A stretch of 64,000 nt of DNA from Siphlonurus alternatus (taxonomy: Eukaryota; Arthropoda; Insecta; Ephemeroptera; Siphlonuridae). Location of the stretch: the NCBI GenBank assembly GCA_949825025.1, contig OX463784.1, forward strand, positions 2,505,168 to 2,569,167. Direction: 5' to 3'. Below, piece by piece: positions 10,973 to 21,334 of this stretch; positions within the stretch are counted from its first letter, which is position 1, and the number at the start of each line of letters is the position of its first letter. The position numbers were made by a program, and so were the translations under genes. The notes beneath the pieces are model-generated. The model ran no database searches. It was given only the letters and a program-made list of their open reading frames with translations, and was not told the DNA's origin.

Positions 10973-13900
10973 CTGCGCATAACAACAGTGTTAGTATTGA
11001 TGACGTCACAGATGATGACGTCACATGTACTTGGTCAGAGAGTACATCACGAAATGCGCGCCAAGTGACAGCGGTTTCTGCGCATAACAACAGTGTTAGT
11101 ATTGATGACGTCACAGATGATGACGTCACATGTACTTGGTCAGAGAGTACATCACGAAATGCGCGCCAAGTGACAGCGGTTTCTGCGCATAACAAAACAG
11201 TGTTGGTATTGATGACATCACATTATATGAGTACGTCACATGTACTTGGTCAGTATTTGACGATGCGCGCACCGAACGACAGAGATTTCTGATGCGCACA
11301 AACAATTTGAAAAGCTTAAAAAAATACAAATGATTACTTTCAGTGTGGGATAAGAGCATTGTTCAACGAAATACCCATCAGACGCACTCATGCACAGATC
11401 CAGAATGAAATTTCAGGGGCGGGAAAGGGGGACTGAATCCATAAAACTAATAATTGAAGTGGGGGAAATGCCTATATAGTCCATGTTAAATCCAAAATTG
11501 GAGTGTGAGAGGGCAAAGCGCTTCCGTTAATCAAATAATTTAAAATGTAAGGGGGTCGCACACTGCTGTCGTATCGAATAGTATATATATATATGGTATA
11601 TATGAATTTTCGTATGATAAAAGTTTAAAAACGGTTCTTAATGAAAAACATACACAGTATCATATAATATATATATTATATATATACCACATAATCCGTA
11701 TAATGCGAAGCTGTATATGCGCGTGCACATCTGATCACCCATAGGTTCTTAACTTTATCATACGCTGCAAAATCATGCTATTTTGTCTGCGACTATCCTT
11801 AAATTTATAAAGTGTAGAAAATAAAATAAAAATTATATGTTCATATACGACCAACATTTCAAACATTAATGTGAACGTTTAGCCTCACCTGGAAGTACGA
11901 GGTGAGGTAAGTGTTGTCCACGGCCAGCAGAAGGTCGTCCCTGGAGCGACAGATCTTGGACAGTCTGCGGAGGTCCACCATCTTACCCAGGGGGTTGCTG
12001 GGGGACTCCACCCAGACCAGCTGCAAGTTTTAGCACGTGTTAGATCTCCCAGAATTAATCACAATTAATTAAATACCGATTCCTAGATAGGGTGCGCGCT
12101 GCATAAGCTGCATTGTTATGGAAGGGACGCGCTGGGGATTTATGTTACAAGGTATCCCGCTTTCAGTATCCCGATATTAACCATTATTGCTTCAGAAGGG
12201 TTAAAAAGGGTATCCCGGGAAACGTTAAATGACGTCAATGGAGGGGGTAGCCCGCTAAAATTCAAACACAGTGACACCTGACGGTAAAAAAAAGAAAGTT
12301 TGAGGGGTAAAATCGATTGTGCTGCCACCTATAGAATCAGTACATGTAGGCGTTTTAGCGTGTTTCTTTCAGCATATTGACGACCAAATTTAAATCGAAA
12401 AAAAAATGTTTTTACTGTGTACTTTGACGTCACGGCTACTTTTGTCGAGAACCATCAGGACGTACCGTTAAAAAAAAGGTCCCTACAATACATTCGGGAA
12501 AAACCGAAAGTACAACGAACCAGAAATGGCACTTCATCAACCCTCTCCCTCTCTACCTTGGTGTTCTTCCTGATAGCGGTCTCCAGTGCCCCCAGGTCCT
12601 CAAGGTCGAAGAAGGTGACCTCCAGACCGTTCTTGGTTGCGACCTCTGCCAGCTGATGGTGGGACCCCCCGTACACGTCCTTGGCACACAACACGTGGTC
12701 CCCAGCACGGAGAAGTTGCACCACCGCCGCCAGCGCGCCCAGACCGGACGGGAAGCAAAGACCTGTGAGTCCAGTTTAATAAAGATATGTGTAGACAATA
12801 GCAAGCGTGGATCCAGAAAAATTCGGGAGTCCATAAGGCCATGCAATGTTTAAAAATATTGGAGTGGAGAAAATGTCTATGTTGCCCATGTTAAATTCTA
12901 TTGAATATAGGACGGGGCAACGCGATAATTTTCACATAAAAACCCATACGTTGTCATTATGTGATCATAATATATCCTATATAGCTACATTTTGTCTCTA
13001 ATATTTAATGCTTTACCTGATCATATAAAAAATTCTGAATCCTTTGCATGTTTTAAAAAGGAGTTATTTAAATATTTAATGGAATATTTGTTTTATAATG
13101 TGAAAGATTTTTTTATAAAAAGAGTAATTTGCTACTTGGCTAACTATAATTATTAGTGTATAATATATGTATATATTTTTTTTGTATATTTTTGTCTTGT
13201 GTTGTTTTAGGATGTTTATGACTACCTTGTTCTATGCTATTTGTATGGCCAAATGAACTGACTAGAATAAATCTACATTTCGGGGGAGGGGGGAGGAAGC
13301 TAAATTCGCGCCTGGTCAATAACAGATGCTATATGTAATTTGTTGTAATGTTGATCAGTGTTTGTTTGTTTTCCTGCAGTTTTTTGTTGTGATCTATATT
13401 GTTTGGAATAACTTTTGAAATAATATTTGTATAATAATTAGAGTCTTATGTTTGAATTTATTGTTTTCTGTATGTTATTGTTATATTGCATTTTACATGT
13501 AATACCTAGATTATCAAATTGATATAGTATGACTTTAATATATAATTAAAATTTTTATAATCAGTCTTTATTTACTTTATTGGCCCCAGTTCTGGACTTT
13601 TGTTAATTTTTTTCTTGTAATTTTACTTGTGATGTTAATATATATATATAATAACTTGACAAACACCATGAGGGTGCTACCAACATTAATTACGATGTGC
13701 TTATATTGTAATGTACAAACGAAAAGCAAGAAAAAAATTAAGGTAGAGATAACATGGATCAGCTGACCCAATGCTAAAAAAAATCCCATTTATGAAAATT
13801 ATGAAAAAAATATAAAATGGTCTCCTCTACATCCCCTATCAGTATCCATATAGCTAAAATATTAGGTATTATATGTTGGCATCCGGACGCGAATTCGCTG

Positions 13901-16900
13901 TGGACGCGAAAATTTTGTTCCCAACGCGTTGGGATCATTCGAAAATTCCAAGAAGCGAAATTCGCGTTCGGAGCATCGCAATTTTGATCCCAACGCGTTG
14001 GGCACTTCAGCAAAATTCACAACGCGTTGGGATCAAAATTAGTTGATCCCAACGCGTTCGGAACAAACGAGAATGATCCCAACGCGTTGTGAACAATGTG
14101 AAAAACGTACAACGCATTCGGAACAAAATTAAGATGTTTTTTAATGATTTCCATGACGCGAAATTGATGGCGAGAAAGTCAAACTCATTAAAATTTGAAA
14201 TAGGATGAGTATCGTGGCTCGCGGTGAACATAAATAAATTAACAACGTAATACTTTCGTAATATGCTAATTAATTAATCAATTAATTAATTACTTGAAAT
14301 GTAAGAATGGAAGAACAAAAAAATAGGGACGTATTATGAGAATAAGAAAACAGCACTTACCTTTCAAGAGAGCATACAAAATAAAAAGCACACAGAAATA
14401 AAATATTATATTGCATAAAATTCAATATTGTCGTACAATTTTTTAACAGCAGTATAGAAAACACTTCTCTCTATCATTATTATTTTTACACTGCAACGAA
14501 GAAACATTTGTCTATATTTTTAGGCATAATGGCATTGTTGGCGCTTAGTTAACCATTTCAACTTCATAATTAACGGTCATTTTCTATTAAATTTAGTAAG
14601 TTAACATTTAAATCAACAACCGTCCCATGTTTCTCCTTTCACGTGACAGACATTACACAACATACTTTGTTTATACTAACAACGAGCAGAAGACTTTGAT
14701 CGAGTTTCATTACACATTAAATTAGATTAAATTTCCTTCAATTTGTAAAATGAAATGACGGGATTCATTATGAATTTGACATGAAATTAGTAATTTTATT
14801 TTATTGTAAATTAAAAAAAAAAAAAATAAATAAGATAAGTGATATCTGTGTGACCTTTGGTATACTCAATTGTTGATTATATTTGGATTCAGGTTAATTA
14901 TTACAAAGGTTAAGCATGTAAATTAAAGTCATTTCACTTCTTATTTGTGTGCGGTGCTGTCGTGTTGGCTTATGCCTAAAAATATAGACAAATGTTTCTT
15001 CGTTGCAGTGTAAAAATAATAATGATAGAGAGAAGTGTTTTCTATACTGCTGTTAAAAAATTGTACGACAATATTGAATTTTATGCAATAATGGGGGACA
15101 TTCACAAAGCACTTTAACCCCCACTTTAGCCCCGATTTTTAACCCTGGTGCTAAACATGGTACTAAACCAGGGGCTATAAACCATGTTAAGCTCATAGTA
15201 GCACCATATGTTTAGTACCAGGGTTAAAAATTGGGGCTAAATTGGGGGTTAAAGTGCTTTGTGAATGTCCCCCATAATATTTTATTTCTGTGTGCTTTTT
15301 ATTTTGTATTCTCTCTTGAAAGGTAAGTGCTGTTTTCTTATTCTCATAATACGTCCCTATTTTTTTGTTCTTCCATTCTTACATTTCAAGTAATTATTTA
15401 ATTGATTAATTAATTAGCATATTACGAAAGTATTACGTTGTTAATTTATTAATGTTCACCGCAAACCGCGATACTCATCCTATTTCAAATTTCAATGAGT
15501 TTGACTTTCTCGCCATCAATTTCGCGTCATGGAAATCATTAAAAAACATCTTAATTTTGTTCCGAACGCGTTGGACGTTTTTCACATTGTTCACAACGCG
15601 TTGGGATCATTATCGTTTGTTCCGAACGCGTTGGGATCAAATGATTTTGAACCCAACGCGTTGTGAATTTTGCTGAAGTGCCCAACGCGTTGGGATCAAA
15701 ATTGCGATGCTCCGAACGCGAATTTCGCTTCTTGGAATTTTCGAATGATCCCAACGCGTTGGGAACAAAATTTTCGCGTCAGAAGCGAATTCGAGTCCGG
15801 ATGCCAACATATACATAAAAACGAGCTACTTTTTGAATTATGTAATTTTAAACTTAACTACTTAAACATAAAGAAATGGAATTTCTATGTTAAATTAGTC
15901 AACTTTAAAAATTAATAACTAAACAACTAGCTCGTTTTTGTGTACCTGATATTTTAGCTATACTGATAGCTAGGGGATGTAGAGGAAAACATTTTAAATT
16001 TTTTTCAGAATCTTCATAAATGGGATTTTTTTAACATTGGGTCAGCTGATCCGTGTTATCTTTACCTTAATATGAAATATCGATGCCAGCCACTTGTTTG
16101 CTCGGACTCTGTCTCTCTGTCTGTGTCTCTCTCGCTCTCTCTCTCTCTCTCTCACTGGCTGTCTGGCTCACTGGCTGCCATGGCATTGATGAGGTGAGGC
16201 AGCACACAGTGACAGGTGTGAGTGATGAGACAGGTGTAATTAAATTTGTATCGTGACAACAAAAGACCATTGTTGTTACATTTTATCTGCTGTTGACTAT
16301 ACAGTACAACAAACGAGAGTTTTTACGTCTAAAAATTTCCGGAAGTGACGCATTTTCTGCTGATTTCCGACTGCTAGCTAAATGAAAGCAAAACTTATAC
16401 GTAAGTAACGTAATTTACGTCACTTCCCAAATTTTTTTTTAGGCGTTAAGTCTCGCTTTTTTCATTGTTATTGCAAAAATATATCTGACGTACTTCTGAA
16501 ACGTGAAGTTGCAAAACAGAAACAAGAGTGGTTTAAAATGAAGTAAAAGCTGGAAAAATTATATTAAAAAGTGAAAACGCAGCCATCTATCCTGCATGAT
16601 TTTTCTTTTATGTGCCACGTAGAATTACAGTATTACAAATCTTAGTTTACGTGTGGATTCAACTGCGCGCGGCGGCCATCTTGAAATTTATATTAAGGCT
16701 CCTGTGGATATGGCGCCATTCAGTCTAGACGTCTGGAGCTTGGCGCCATAGAGTCAGGCGTAAACTTAGACTTGCTACATTGTAATTAAACTGTACATAA
16801 AAAATTTAAACATCTTTAACCCTAGCTCTAATACTCTCAAAATTATTTGGACGAAATAAGACATTGTGACGTCATGGTCATGCAACATCTAACTTGATGT

Positions 16901-17376
16901 TTGCTTGGTAATTATTTTCATGATTATTATTATGATATCACATCGTTCGGTATCATGATTTTAAAGAGCTAGGTTTAGGATTCAAAATAATTAATCTGAA
17001 AAATTGAAATCACACAACTATAGAAGTCTGTTGGTCCAAATATGCAGTTTAAAAACCAAACATAAACAAACAAACCAATTAAAAGCAAACAATTAAACAA
17101 GCAAACAAACAAACAAACAAACACCAAAGGTTTCCTCACCAAACTTTGCCTTGTCCAGTGCCGCTAGACATTTCTCGAGAATGTCCCTGGAGGGGTTTCC
17201 CCATCTTCCGTACGTGAACCCCTTCGAGTAATCATCGTCCTCGAGCTCGAAGGTTGAGGAGAGGGTGATGGGCGGCACCACGGCCCGCGAGTTCCACTGC
17301 AGGGGAGACTGCGCCGCGTGGATGGCACGGGTCGAGAAACCCACGTCGGCAGGAAGGTACCCTTTGGAGGACATGT
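10837..17376 (-). CDS. CTH: Cystathionine gamma-lyase-like PLP enzyme, N-terminal 237 residues (3' end missing)
   Basis: Four minus-strand exons join in phase (17374-17140, 12762-12557, 12020-11889, 10972-10837). CTH is a cytosolic PLP enzyme of trans-sulphuration that cleaves cystathionine to cysteine, ammonia and 2-oxobutyrate. Visible family hallmarks are SRAVVPPITLSSTF near residue 30, DVYGG with Tyr109 (human Tyr114), the AVDNTY aspartate 182 that contacts the PLP ring nitrogen (human Asp187), and SLTKYMNGHADV with Schiff-base Lys207 (human Lys212). The offset of five residues is constant. About 40% of the protein, the C-terminal domain, is absent from the window. Coding exons are G+C-rich against AT-rich introns. 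Related gamma-family enzymes such as methionine gamma-lyase cannot be fully excluded. Fragments of exons 1 and 4 are duplicated nearby. Confidence 0.9.
10919..11305 (-). repeat. Four-copy 105-bp tandem array of CTH exon 4 acceptor plus exon start
   Basis: Units start at 10919, 11024, 11129 and 11239 (periods 105, 105, 110). Each carries, on the minus strand, the acceptor GCGCAG and the first 18 codons of exon 4, followed by intron sequence rich in TGACGTCA. Units 2 and 3 keep the reading frame through SLTKYM but then hit TGA where unit 1 continues NGHAD. Unit 4 is diverged. None of the extra units has a splice donor. Confidence 0.92.
11306..11888. other. CTH-like intron 3
   Basis: AT-rich, with (AT)n-like hairpins at about 11580-11600 and 11665-11690. 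The stretch 11393-11530 has G-run words like the hAT-like elements (GATCCAGAATGAAATTTCAGGGGCGGG), but no second end was identified. Confidence 0.5.
11889..12020 (-). CDS. CTH: CTH-like coding exon 3
   Basis: 132 bases, phase 0 on both sides, acceptor CTTGCAG and donor CAG|GTGAGG. It encodes LVWVESPSNPLGKMVDL...LLLAVDNTYLTSYFQ. ESPSNP and VDNTY are signature segments of the fold-type I gamma-family, and Asp182 is the pyridinium ligand. Confidence 0.92.
12021..12556. other. CTH-like intron 2
   Basis: Contains GTATCCCGC/CCCGGGA words and two isolated TGACGTCA octamers (12230 and 12425) outside any recognised repeat. No RNA gene or exon seen. Confidence 0.5.
12557..12762 (-). CDS. CTH: CTH-like coding exon 2
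   Basis: Acceptor TCACAG|GT and donor AAG|GTAGAG; phase 1 in, phase 0 out. It encodes residues 79-147, including FPSGLGAL (family 'ASGLAA' loop), LRAGDHVLCAKDVYGGS and the LETAIRKNTK end. The alignment with the human enzyme has no gaps. Confidence 0.9.
12812..13314. mobile_element. hAT-like element carrying a LINE remnant
   Basis: Left end CAAGCGTGGATCCAG and right end AATTCGCGCCTG form an imperfect inverted terminus like 6459-6580. The flanking 8-mers (GACAATAG and GTCAATAA) are similar, not identical. G-rich tracts next to each end are characteristic of this group. The middle is LINE-derived. Confidence 0.45.
12996..13150 (+). pseudogene. LINE ORF2 C-terminal remnant
   Basis: The frame starting near 13004 reads NALPDHIKNSESFACFKKEL then FKYLMEYL. 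This 'LPDHI+NS.S...FK..L..YL' end is typical of CR1/Jockey-type non-LTR retrotransposon proteins. The upstream part is missing. Confidence 0.6.
13912..14130. repeat. AACGCGTT motif array, left arm
   Basis: About seven copies of a motif near AACGCGTTGGGATC, spaced roughly 25-35 bases apart. The full form GATCCCAACGCGTTGGGATC would be a perfect 20-bp palindrome and is met as overlapping halves. The right-arm counterpart is at about 15560-15770. Confidence 0.8.
14530..14969. other. Spacer of the giant palindrome, holding a family B fragment
   Basis: 14530-14695 matches the repeat family also seen at 33885-34180, 42750-43525, 46139-46270 and 62845-63135 (AATCAACAACCGTCCCATG, GACAGACATTACACAACA, AGCAGAAGACTTTG). 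The remainder is AT-rich without features. Confidence 0.6.
15093..15273. mobile_element. Family D foldback nested in the right arm
   Basis: GGGGGACATTCACAAAGCAC and its complement form the ends of a 181-bp near-perfect hairpin. The left arm of the giant palindrome lacks it, so it inserted after the palindrome formed. Flanks AATAAT/ATAAT suggest a short AT-rich target duplication. Relatives: 20639, 29148-31073 and 42226. Confidence 0.85.
15560..15770. repeat. AACGCGTT motif array, right arm
   Basis: Inverted counterpart of the left array, with variants such as TTCCGAACGCGTTGG, CACAACGCGTTGGGATC and GCCCAACGCGTTGGGATC. The MluI-type core ACGCGT is constant while the flanks vary between the arms. 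Confidence 0.8.
16071..17139. other. CTH-like intron 1, proximal part
   Basis: Contains a (CT)n tract at 16118-16154 and an imperfect inverted repeat at about 16310-16450 (TTTACGTCTAAAAATTTCCGG with AATTTTTTTTTAGGCGTTAAG). There is one TGACGTCA at 16867 and an AAAC-rich tract at 17050-17125 beside the splice donor. No exon seen. Confidence 0.5.
17140..17376 (-). CDS. CTH: CTH-like coding exon 1 (start codon)
   Basis: The acceptor TTTTGCAG lies directly before the exon, and the ATG at 17374-17372 is two bases inside it. The true transcription start is therefore in an unseen upstream non-coding exon. The exon encodes MSSKGYLPADVGFSTRAI... through AALDKAKFG and ends at donor GTGAGG in phase 1. 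The start matches the family length within a few residues. Confidence 0.88.
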
Positions 17377-17396
17377 CTGCAAAATAACGTCATGAT

Positions 17397-17425
17397 TTAC
17401 AAGTACCCTTTAGAGGACATGTATG
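17397..17425 (-). repeat. Duplicated fragment of CTH exon 1 start region
   Basis: GTACCCTTTAGAGGACATGT(A)TGCA copies the start-codon and acceptor region at 17357-17380 with a few substitutions. It lies only 25 bases upstream of it in the transcript and could be a decoy acceptor. Confidence 0.65.
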
Positions 17426-17457
17426 CAAGAATAAGGGAGTCATTCAGGGTTATTAAA

Positions 17458-17575
<118 letters not shown>

Positions 17576-18012
17576 CAGTTACATGCACATATTAACATTA
17601 TATTACAAAAACAAAGATATTGAAGGGAAAAAAAATAGTGAAATGGGTCATTTTTGCAAGGCACTATACGAAGCACCAGAACACAAGAAGTGGTAAAAAA
17701 TAACCTTTTACTATTAAAAGAATTAAATAGTACACAAAATTTAAAAAGAAGAAAAACGAAACATGTTTTTGTCCCGTCAAGACCGAGTTTTATTGACAGG
17801 TGATATAGTTTGTACTGCGGACATTAATTGATTGATCCACCCCGGTATTAGCCATCATGTAGAGTAGACGAAGGGGGAACTGTAGAAACCCCCAGTCAGG
17901 TCGGTCGGTGTCAGAACACGGTCTAAACACCTCCCGAATTCATGGGGCAGTACACGTGGCTCGTCTCTAACCAGACAGCGAAGGTTCAGACCTCTCGATC
18001 TTTTTACCTCTG

Positions 18013-18060
18013 ACCAAACTTTGCCTTGTCCAGTGCCGCTAGACATTTCTCGAGAATGTC
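18013..18060 (-). repeat. 48-bp duplicate of CTH exon 1 3' end
   Basis: Identical over 48 bases to 17138-17185 (the CLAALDKAKF coding segment and the first two bases past the junction). The sequence beyond differs: the donor GTGAGG becomes GTCAGA. It is an exon fragment copied about 870 bp upstream of the original. Confidence 0.85.
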
Positions 18061-18156
18061 TAGAATGTCTATACTCTCCGTCATGGTTTTCAGGGTAATG
18101 TTTTTGTTCCGTCAAGATATTAAAACAAGACATTATACATTAATAAAAGCCATCAA

Positions 18157-18645
18157 ATGGGGTACTGACCAAAAAAAGAATGTTAAAATTTTTGTCAACA
18201 TTTCAAAAGGCACGAGAATTTCATGAAGAACAAGCCCTATTACAGTATTCTACGACAATTTCCTGATTTTATATGAATTTTTCAAACCTCTCAAAAATTA
18301 CGTCATAGCATTGAATTTTAAATGGAAAAATAGATCAGTTAACATTACCAAATCCCATACTTAATATTGAAATGTAACCAAAACTTCATTTGCAAGGTTT
18401 TTAGGTGCTAGAATCACGATAATGAAGGTTTCAAATTCCTATCTCAATAACTTTTCATTTTAGCAATGTTAACTGATACATTTTTCCATTTAAGATTCAA
18501 TGCTATGACGTCATCAAAAAAGGTTTAAAAATTCATATAAAATCAGCAAATTGTCGTAGAATGCTCTAATAGGGCTCGTTCTTCATATAATTCACAGTAC
18601 CTTTTACTATAGTATTGCTAACTCAAATACCGGTCAGTACCCCAT
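18157..18645. mobile_element. Family E palindrome (ATGGGGTACTGACC ends)
   Basis: A 489-bp foldback with ends ATGGGGTACTGACC and GGTCAGTACCCCAT. The arms pair through GAAGAACAAGCCCTATTA, TTTTATATGAATTTTT and ATAGCATTGAAT. One arm has TGACGTCATC at 18506 and the other has TACGTCATAG. A second copy lies in NSF intron 8 (42778-43274). Confidence 0.8.
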
Positions 18646-18662
18646 TCCCCACACTTCTACAG

Positions 18663-18995
18663 GTGGCGTAACAACGTCCACAAATTACTTTTAGATACTG
18701 TTTTTTATTCAGTACTTTATGTCAGTATACAAAATACAAAATTTGTTGCAATTTCGTCTTACATCCAGCACTTTTGATCTATAAAACACCAAGTACAAAT
18801 TTGGTACTGAAAAAAAGAGTCAATTTTTGGTACTATATTTGACTATTTTTTTTCAGTACCAAATTCGTACTTGGATTCAGTGTTTTATATTTTAAAAGTG
18901 CTGGATGTTATAATTGTTATAAGACTAAATTGGATCAATTTTGTACTGACATAAAGTACTGCAGAAATCAATTCAGCATCTAAAATTTTTGTGTG
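18663..18995. repeat. Family F foldback (short copy)
   Basis: Inverted halves meet around 18830: TTTTAGATACTG...AGTACTTTATGTCAGTA and TACTGACATAAAGTACT...AGCATCTAAAA. GTACTT words are dense, as in the 4560-5710 copy. Confidence 0.65.
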
Positions 18996-19690
18996 AACAT
19001 GCAGGCAAATAGAGGGGTAAATTAATAACGTTCGTAGTGTTCCGAGTTGTATGACATGTCACAGCCTGAAGTGTTAGTAATTAGCACGGCCGCACGTGAC
19101 TGAGACGCGACTTTTCATTATCGATCGACGCACTTCACTCGAGGGTGGCAGCCGAGGATTTTAGTTGCTGGTTAAATCAAAACTGAATTTTGTCAGCGCG
19201 CAAATAATACAACAAAAAAAAATTATGTGAATATAGCTTTTGTACGAGGTACACTTCGGCAAAAATCAAACGTTATAAATGTGCCTGATTTTTCTGAAAT
19301 GTATCACGACCTGACCTCATCTTGTATTCGCTATTATAATATATAAGCTCTCGTCTCGTCTAATTCCCTCTTATTTTGCAAAAAAATACGAGATTACGTC
19401 TTCTTCTTATTGAGTAAAAAATGTTAAAAATATTGTTTCCATTTCATCCTTACTTTGAGCGATGAAAAAATAAGATGTGTTTTAGAGGTAAAAAGATTAG
19501 GATTATAGACGTGTAAAGGATGAGTTGAAGAATTAAATTTAATTATATAATTAAAAATTTGTCTTTGAAATTTTGGTTATAGACCAGGTGATGTCTAAAA
19601 AATAAAGTTTTTTCAGCACGTATTTTGGCAATGGCTATATCTTTATAATACGTATTGTAACACTGCAAACACTACTGCAGCAAGGTGTAT
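18996..19690. other. Intergenic, nothing recognised
   Basis: AT-rich with a G+C-richer island at 19080-19150 (CACGGCCGCACGTGACTG). The CTH-like first exon should lie somewhere upstream of 17376, and this island is one candidate, but no donor or motif decides it. Confidence 0.35.
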
Positions 19691-19691
19691 G

Positions 19692-20617
19692 CCAGGCCCA
19701 CGTGACGTCACTGCAACGCATACTGCATACTTTACAGGAGCCTGCCGTGCCATATTGTTGTGTTGCATCAGCAGCGTGTAAGGGAGATAATGTAGATAAA
19801 AATTAATGGGGAATTCTCTTACAACTCAAATTTTAATTTAACTACTATATTATGATACGGTACATATTAACAATAAGTTTGACTTAAGTTTCAACTTTTT
19901 TAACTCAAATTTGGGGACTCCGAAGGGATTATTAGAATAGGGGCAAAGCATACAACCCGCGCGCCAAAATGAAAATTGTGACGTAGAAATTAACTCCCTA
20001 GTTAACACACAACAACTACCTGATATCATAGTTTGAGCGTCAAGGAGTGATTGGCTATAAATTTTAGTAACACGATCGAAATCAGCGGGTTTTTCTACCC
20101 TAGTATCAATAGTTTTGTCTCTAATATCAGTTTACTTTAAGAGTGATAATCGAACATATAAATTTATTGCAGGAAAATTTCGCCTGCTAGGCAGTTTCTA
20201 CGTCACGTTTTGGCGCTAAATTCAAAAGAAGGAAGATTTTTAAAAAATTCCCTTGTCTCCAATTTTGAAAATTGAAACTTTTTTGTTTTGGGACATTTAA
20301 ATTCAAGGCATAAAGCATCTGAAAAAAAATTAAAATAAATGTAGGAGAATTCCCCATTATAAATTATGGACGGCAATTATTACATTTATATCGTTTCCAT
20401 ATCATCTGCTATTTTATAAAGAATACACAAACTACATTTTTGTGTCCTTTTTAAATAATCAAAGGTGTCAATTAACAAAGTCAAATTTTCTAATTTTTAT
20501 TTTACTTTTCTTTACAATGGTTTCAAGTGTAAGGTTGCTCTTCAGGAGGAGAAAGGAGGAGAGGTTATCAGGACGTTATCCTGTAAGTAGGCAACCCAAC
20601 AATCTCATGGCGCTACG
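19692..20617. repeat. Dispersed repeat unit, copy 2 of 2, with insertion
   Basis: 19692-19800 and 20363-20617 together correspond to 10127-10510. The intervening 19801-20362 is absent from copy 1. One TGACGTCA at 19703. Confidence 0.6.
19801..20362. mobile_element. Insertion with GGGGAATTCTC termini
   Basis: Left end ATGGGGAATTCTCTTAC and right end GTAGGAGAATTCCCCAT are inverted copies bounding the sequence missing from copy 1. The interior partly folds on itself (TTTAATTT and TGGCGC words in both orientations). Superfamily not assigned. Confidence 0.6.
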
Positions 20618-20638
20618 CGCATCTATATATAGAAATAA

Positions 20639-20775
20639 TGGGGGCGATTCACGAAAGCGTTATCCAGGGTTTTATCCACGTTTAGCTTAACCAAGTTTAA
20701 CTAGGTGATTTAACAGGTAAAACACTTATAGTTTAAACGTGGTTAAGCTAAACGTGGTTTAAATCTGGCTATCGT
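20639..20775. mobile_element. Family D-like hairpin
   Basis: GGGGGCGATTCACGAAAGCGTTATCC begins like the family D ends. ACGTTTAGCTTAACCA pairs with TGGTTAAGCTAAACGT further on. The right end is degraded. Confidence 0.5.
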
Positions 20776-21334
20776 ACCCCTGCAGCCTTAATAAAAAGGA
20801 TATAGACTGGACGCCTATTGACGCCTCCAGGGGGCGTGGCCGAACTTTCAATAATTATTTAAAAATAGTTCTGGGTCTCAAAAAAATCTGAAAAAATTCA
20901 GAGTAGCATATTTTGGTGCTCTCTATTCATTTCTGCAATAAAAAATTTCATATATGTTGTCCATTGTAGCTTAAAATTTTAATCTGCAATGTTGATAATG
21001 GACAACCTACATGAAAATTTTTTATTGCAGAAATGAATATAGAGGGCACCAAATTATGCTACTCTGAATTTTTTCAGCTTTTTTTGAGACACGGAACTAT
21101 TTTTAAATAATTTTATTATTGAATGTTCTGTAAGTTAAGTTGGCACCCCTGAATCTTTAATAAAAAAGATTGGCCGAGACGCCTATCGACGCTTCCAGGG
21201 GGCGTGGTCGCACTTTCAATAATTATTAAGAAATAGTTCTGGGTTTCAAAATAATCTGAAAAAAATTCAAAGTAGCATAATTTGGTACCCTTTATTCATT
21301 TCTGCAATAAAAAATTTTCATGTAGATTGTCCAT
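20776..21334. mobile_element. Foldback family A: one half copy (20776-20967) and one full copy (20996-21334)
   Basis: The full copy begins AATGGACAACCTACATGAAA and ends TTTTCATGTAGATTGTCCATT. Both show the family landmarks TTATTGCAGAAATGAATA, GCTACTCTGAA and TTCAATAATTATT. The inner ACGCC...CCAGGGGGCGTGG(C/T)C core is specific to this subfamily. Confidence 0.75.

Larger units (their letters stand above)
13873..15810. mobile_element. Inner palindromic element (ATGTTGGCATCCGG ends)
   Basis: ATGTTGGCATCCGG on the left and CCGGATGCCAACAT on the right bound a second element within the TTAA element, flanked by short TA-rich sequence. Its arms carry several GCGTTGGGATC motifs, a 7-kb-unrelated AT-rich stretch and CTCTCTATCATTATTATTTT. 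Open frames through the motif array (for example about 15452-15676) are by-products of the repeats. Confidence 0.7.
13738..16070. mobile_element. 2.3-kb nested palindrome; outer TTAA element
   Basis: The whole block is an inverted repeat with arms of 792 bp (13738-14529) and 1101 bp (14970-16070) around a 440-bp spacer. Both extremities are TTAA GGTA(G/A)AGATAAC, as in five smaller elements here (40257, 44420, 55384, 55754, 63559). The outer 135 bp on the left and 260 bp on the right belong to that TTAA family. The right part still has its AAAACGAGCTA hairpin core, which is missing on the left. The block lies inside CTH-like intron 1. Confidence 0.85.

Noticed and set aside
10905..11195. 96-codon minus frame with a repeated WRAFRDVLSDQVH peptide
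   Set aside because: It is the out-of-frame reading of the 105-bp array; the genuine frame is KPLSLGAHIVMYS.
14007..15915. Matching open frames in both arms with repeated TRWDQ/TRCEF-like peptides
   Set aside because: They arise from the AACGCGTTGGGATC array and mirror each other because the arms are inverted copies. No start context, domain or splice logic supports a protein.
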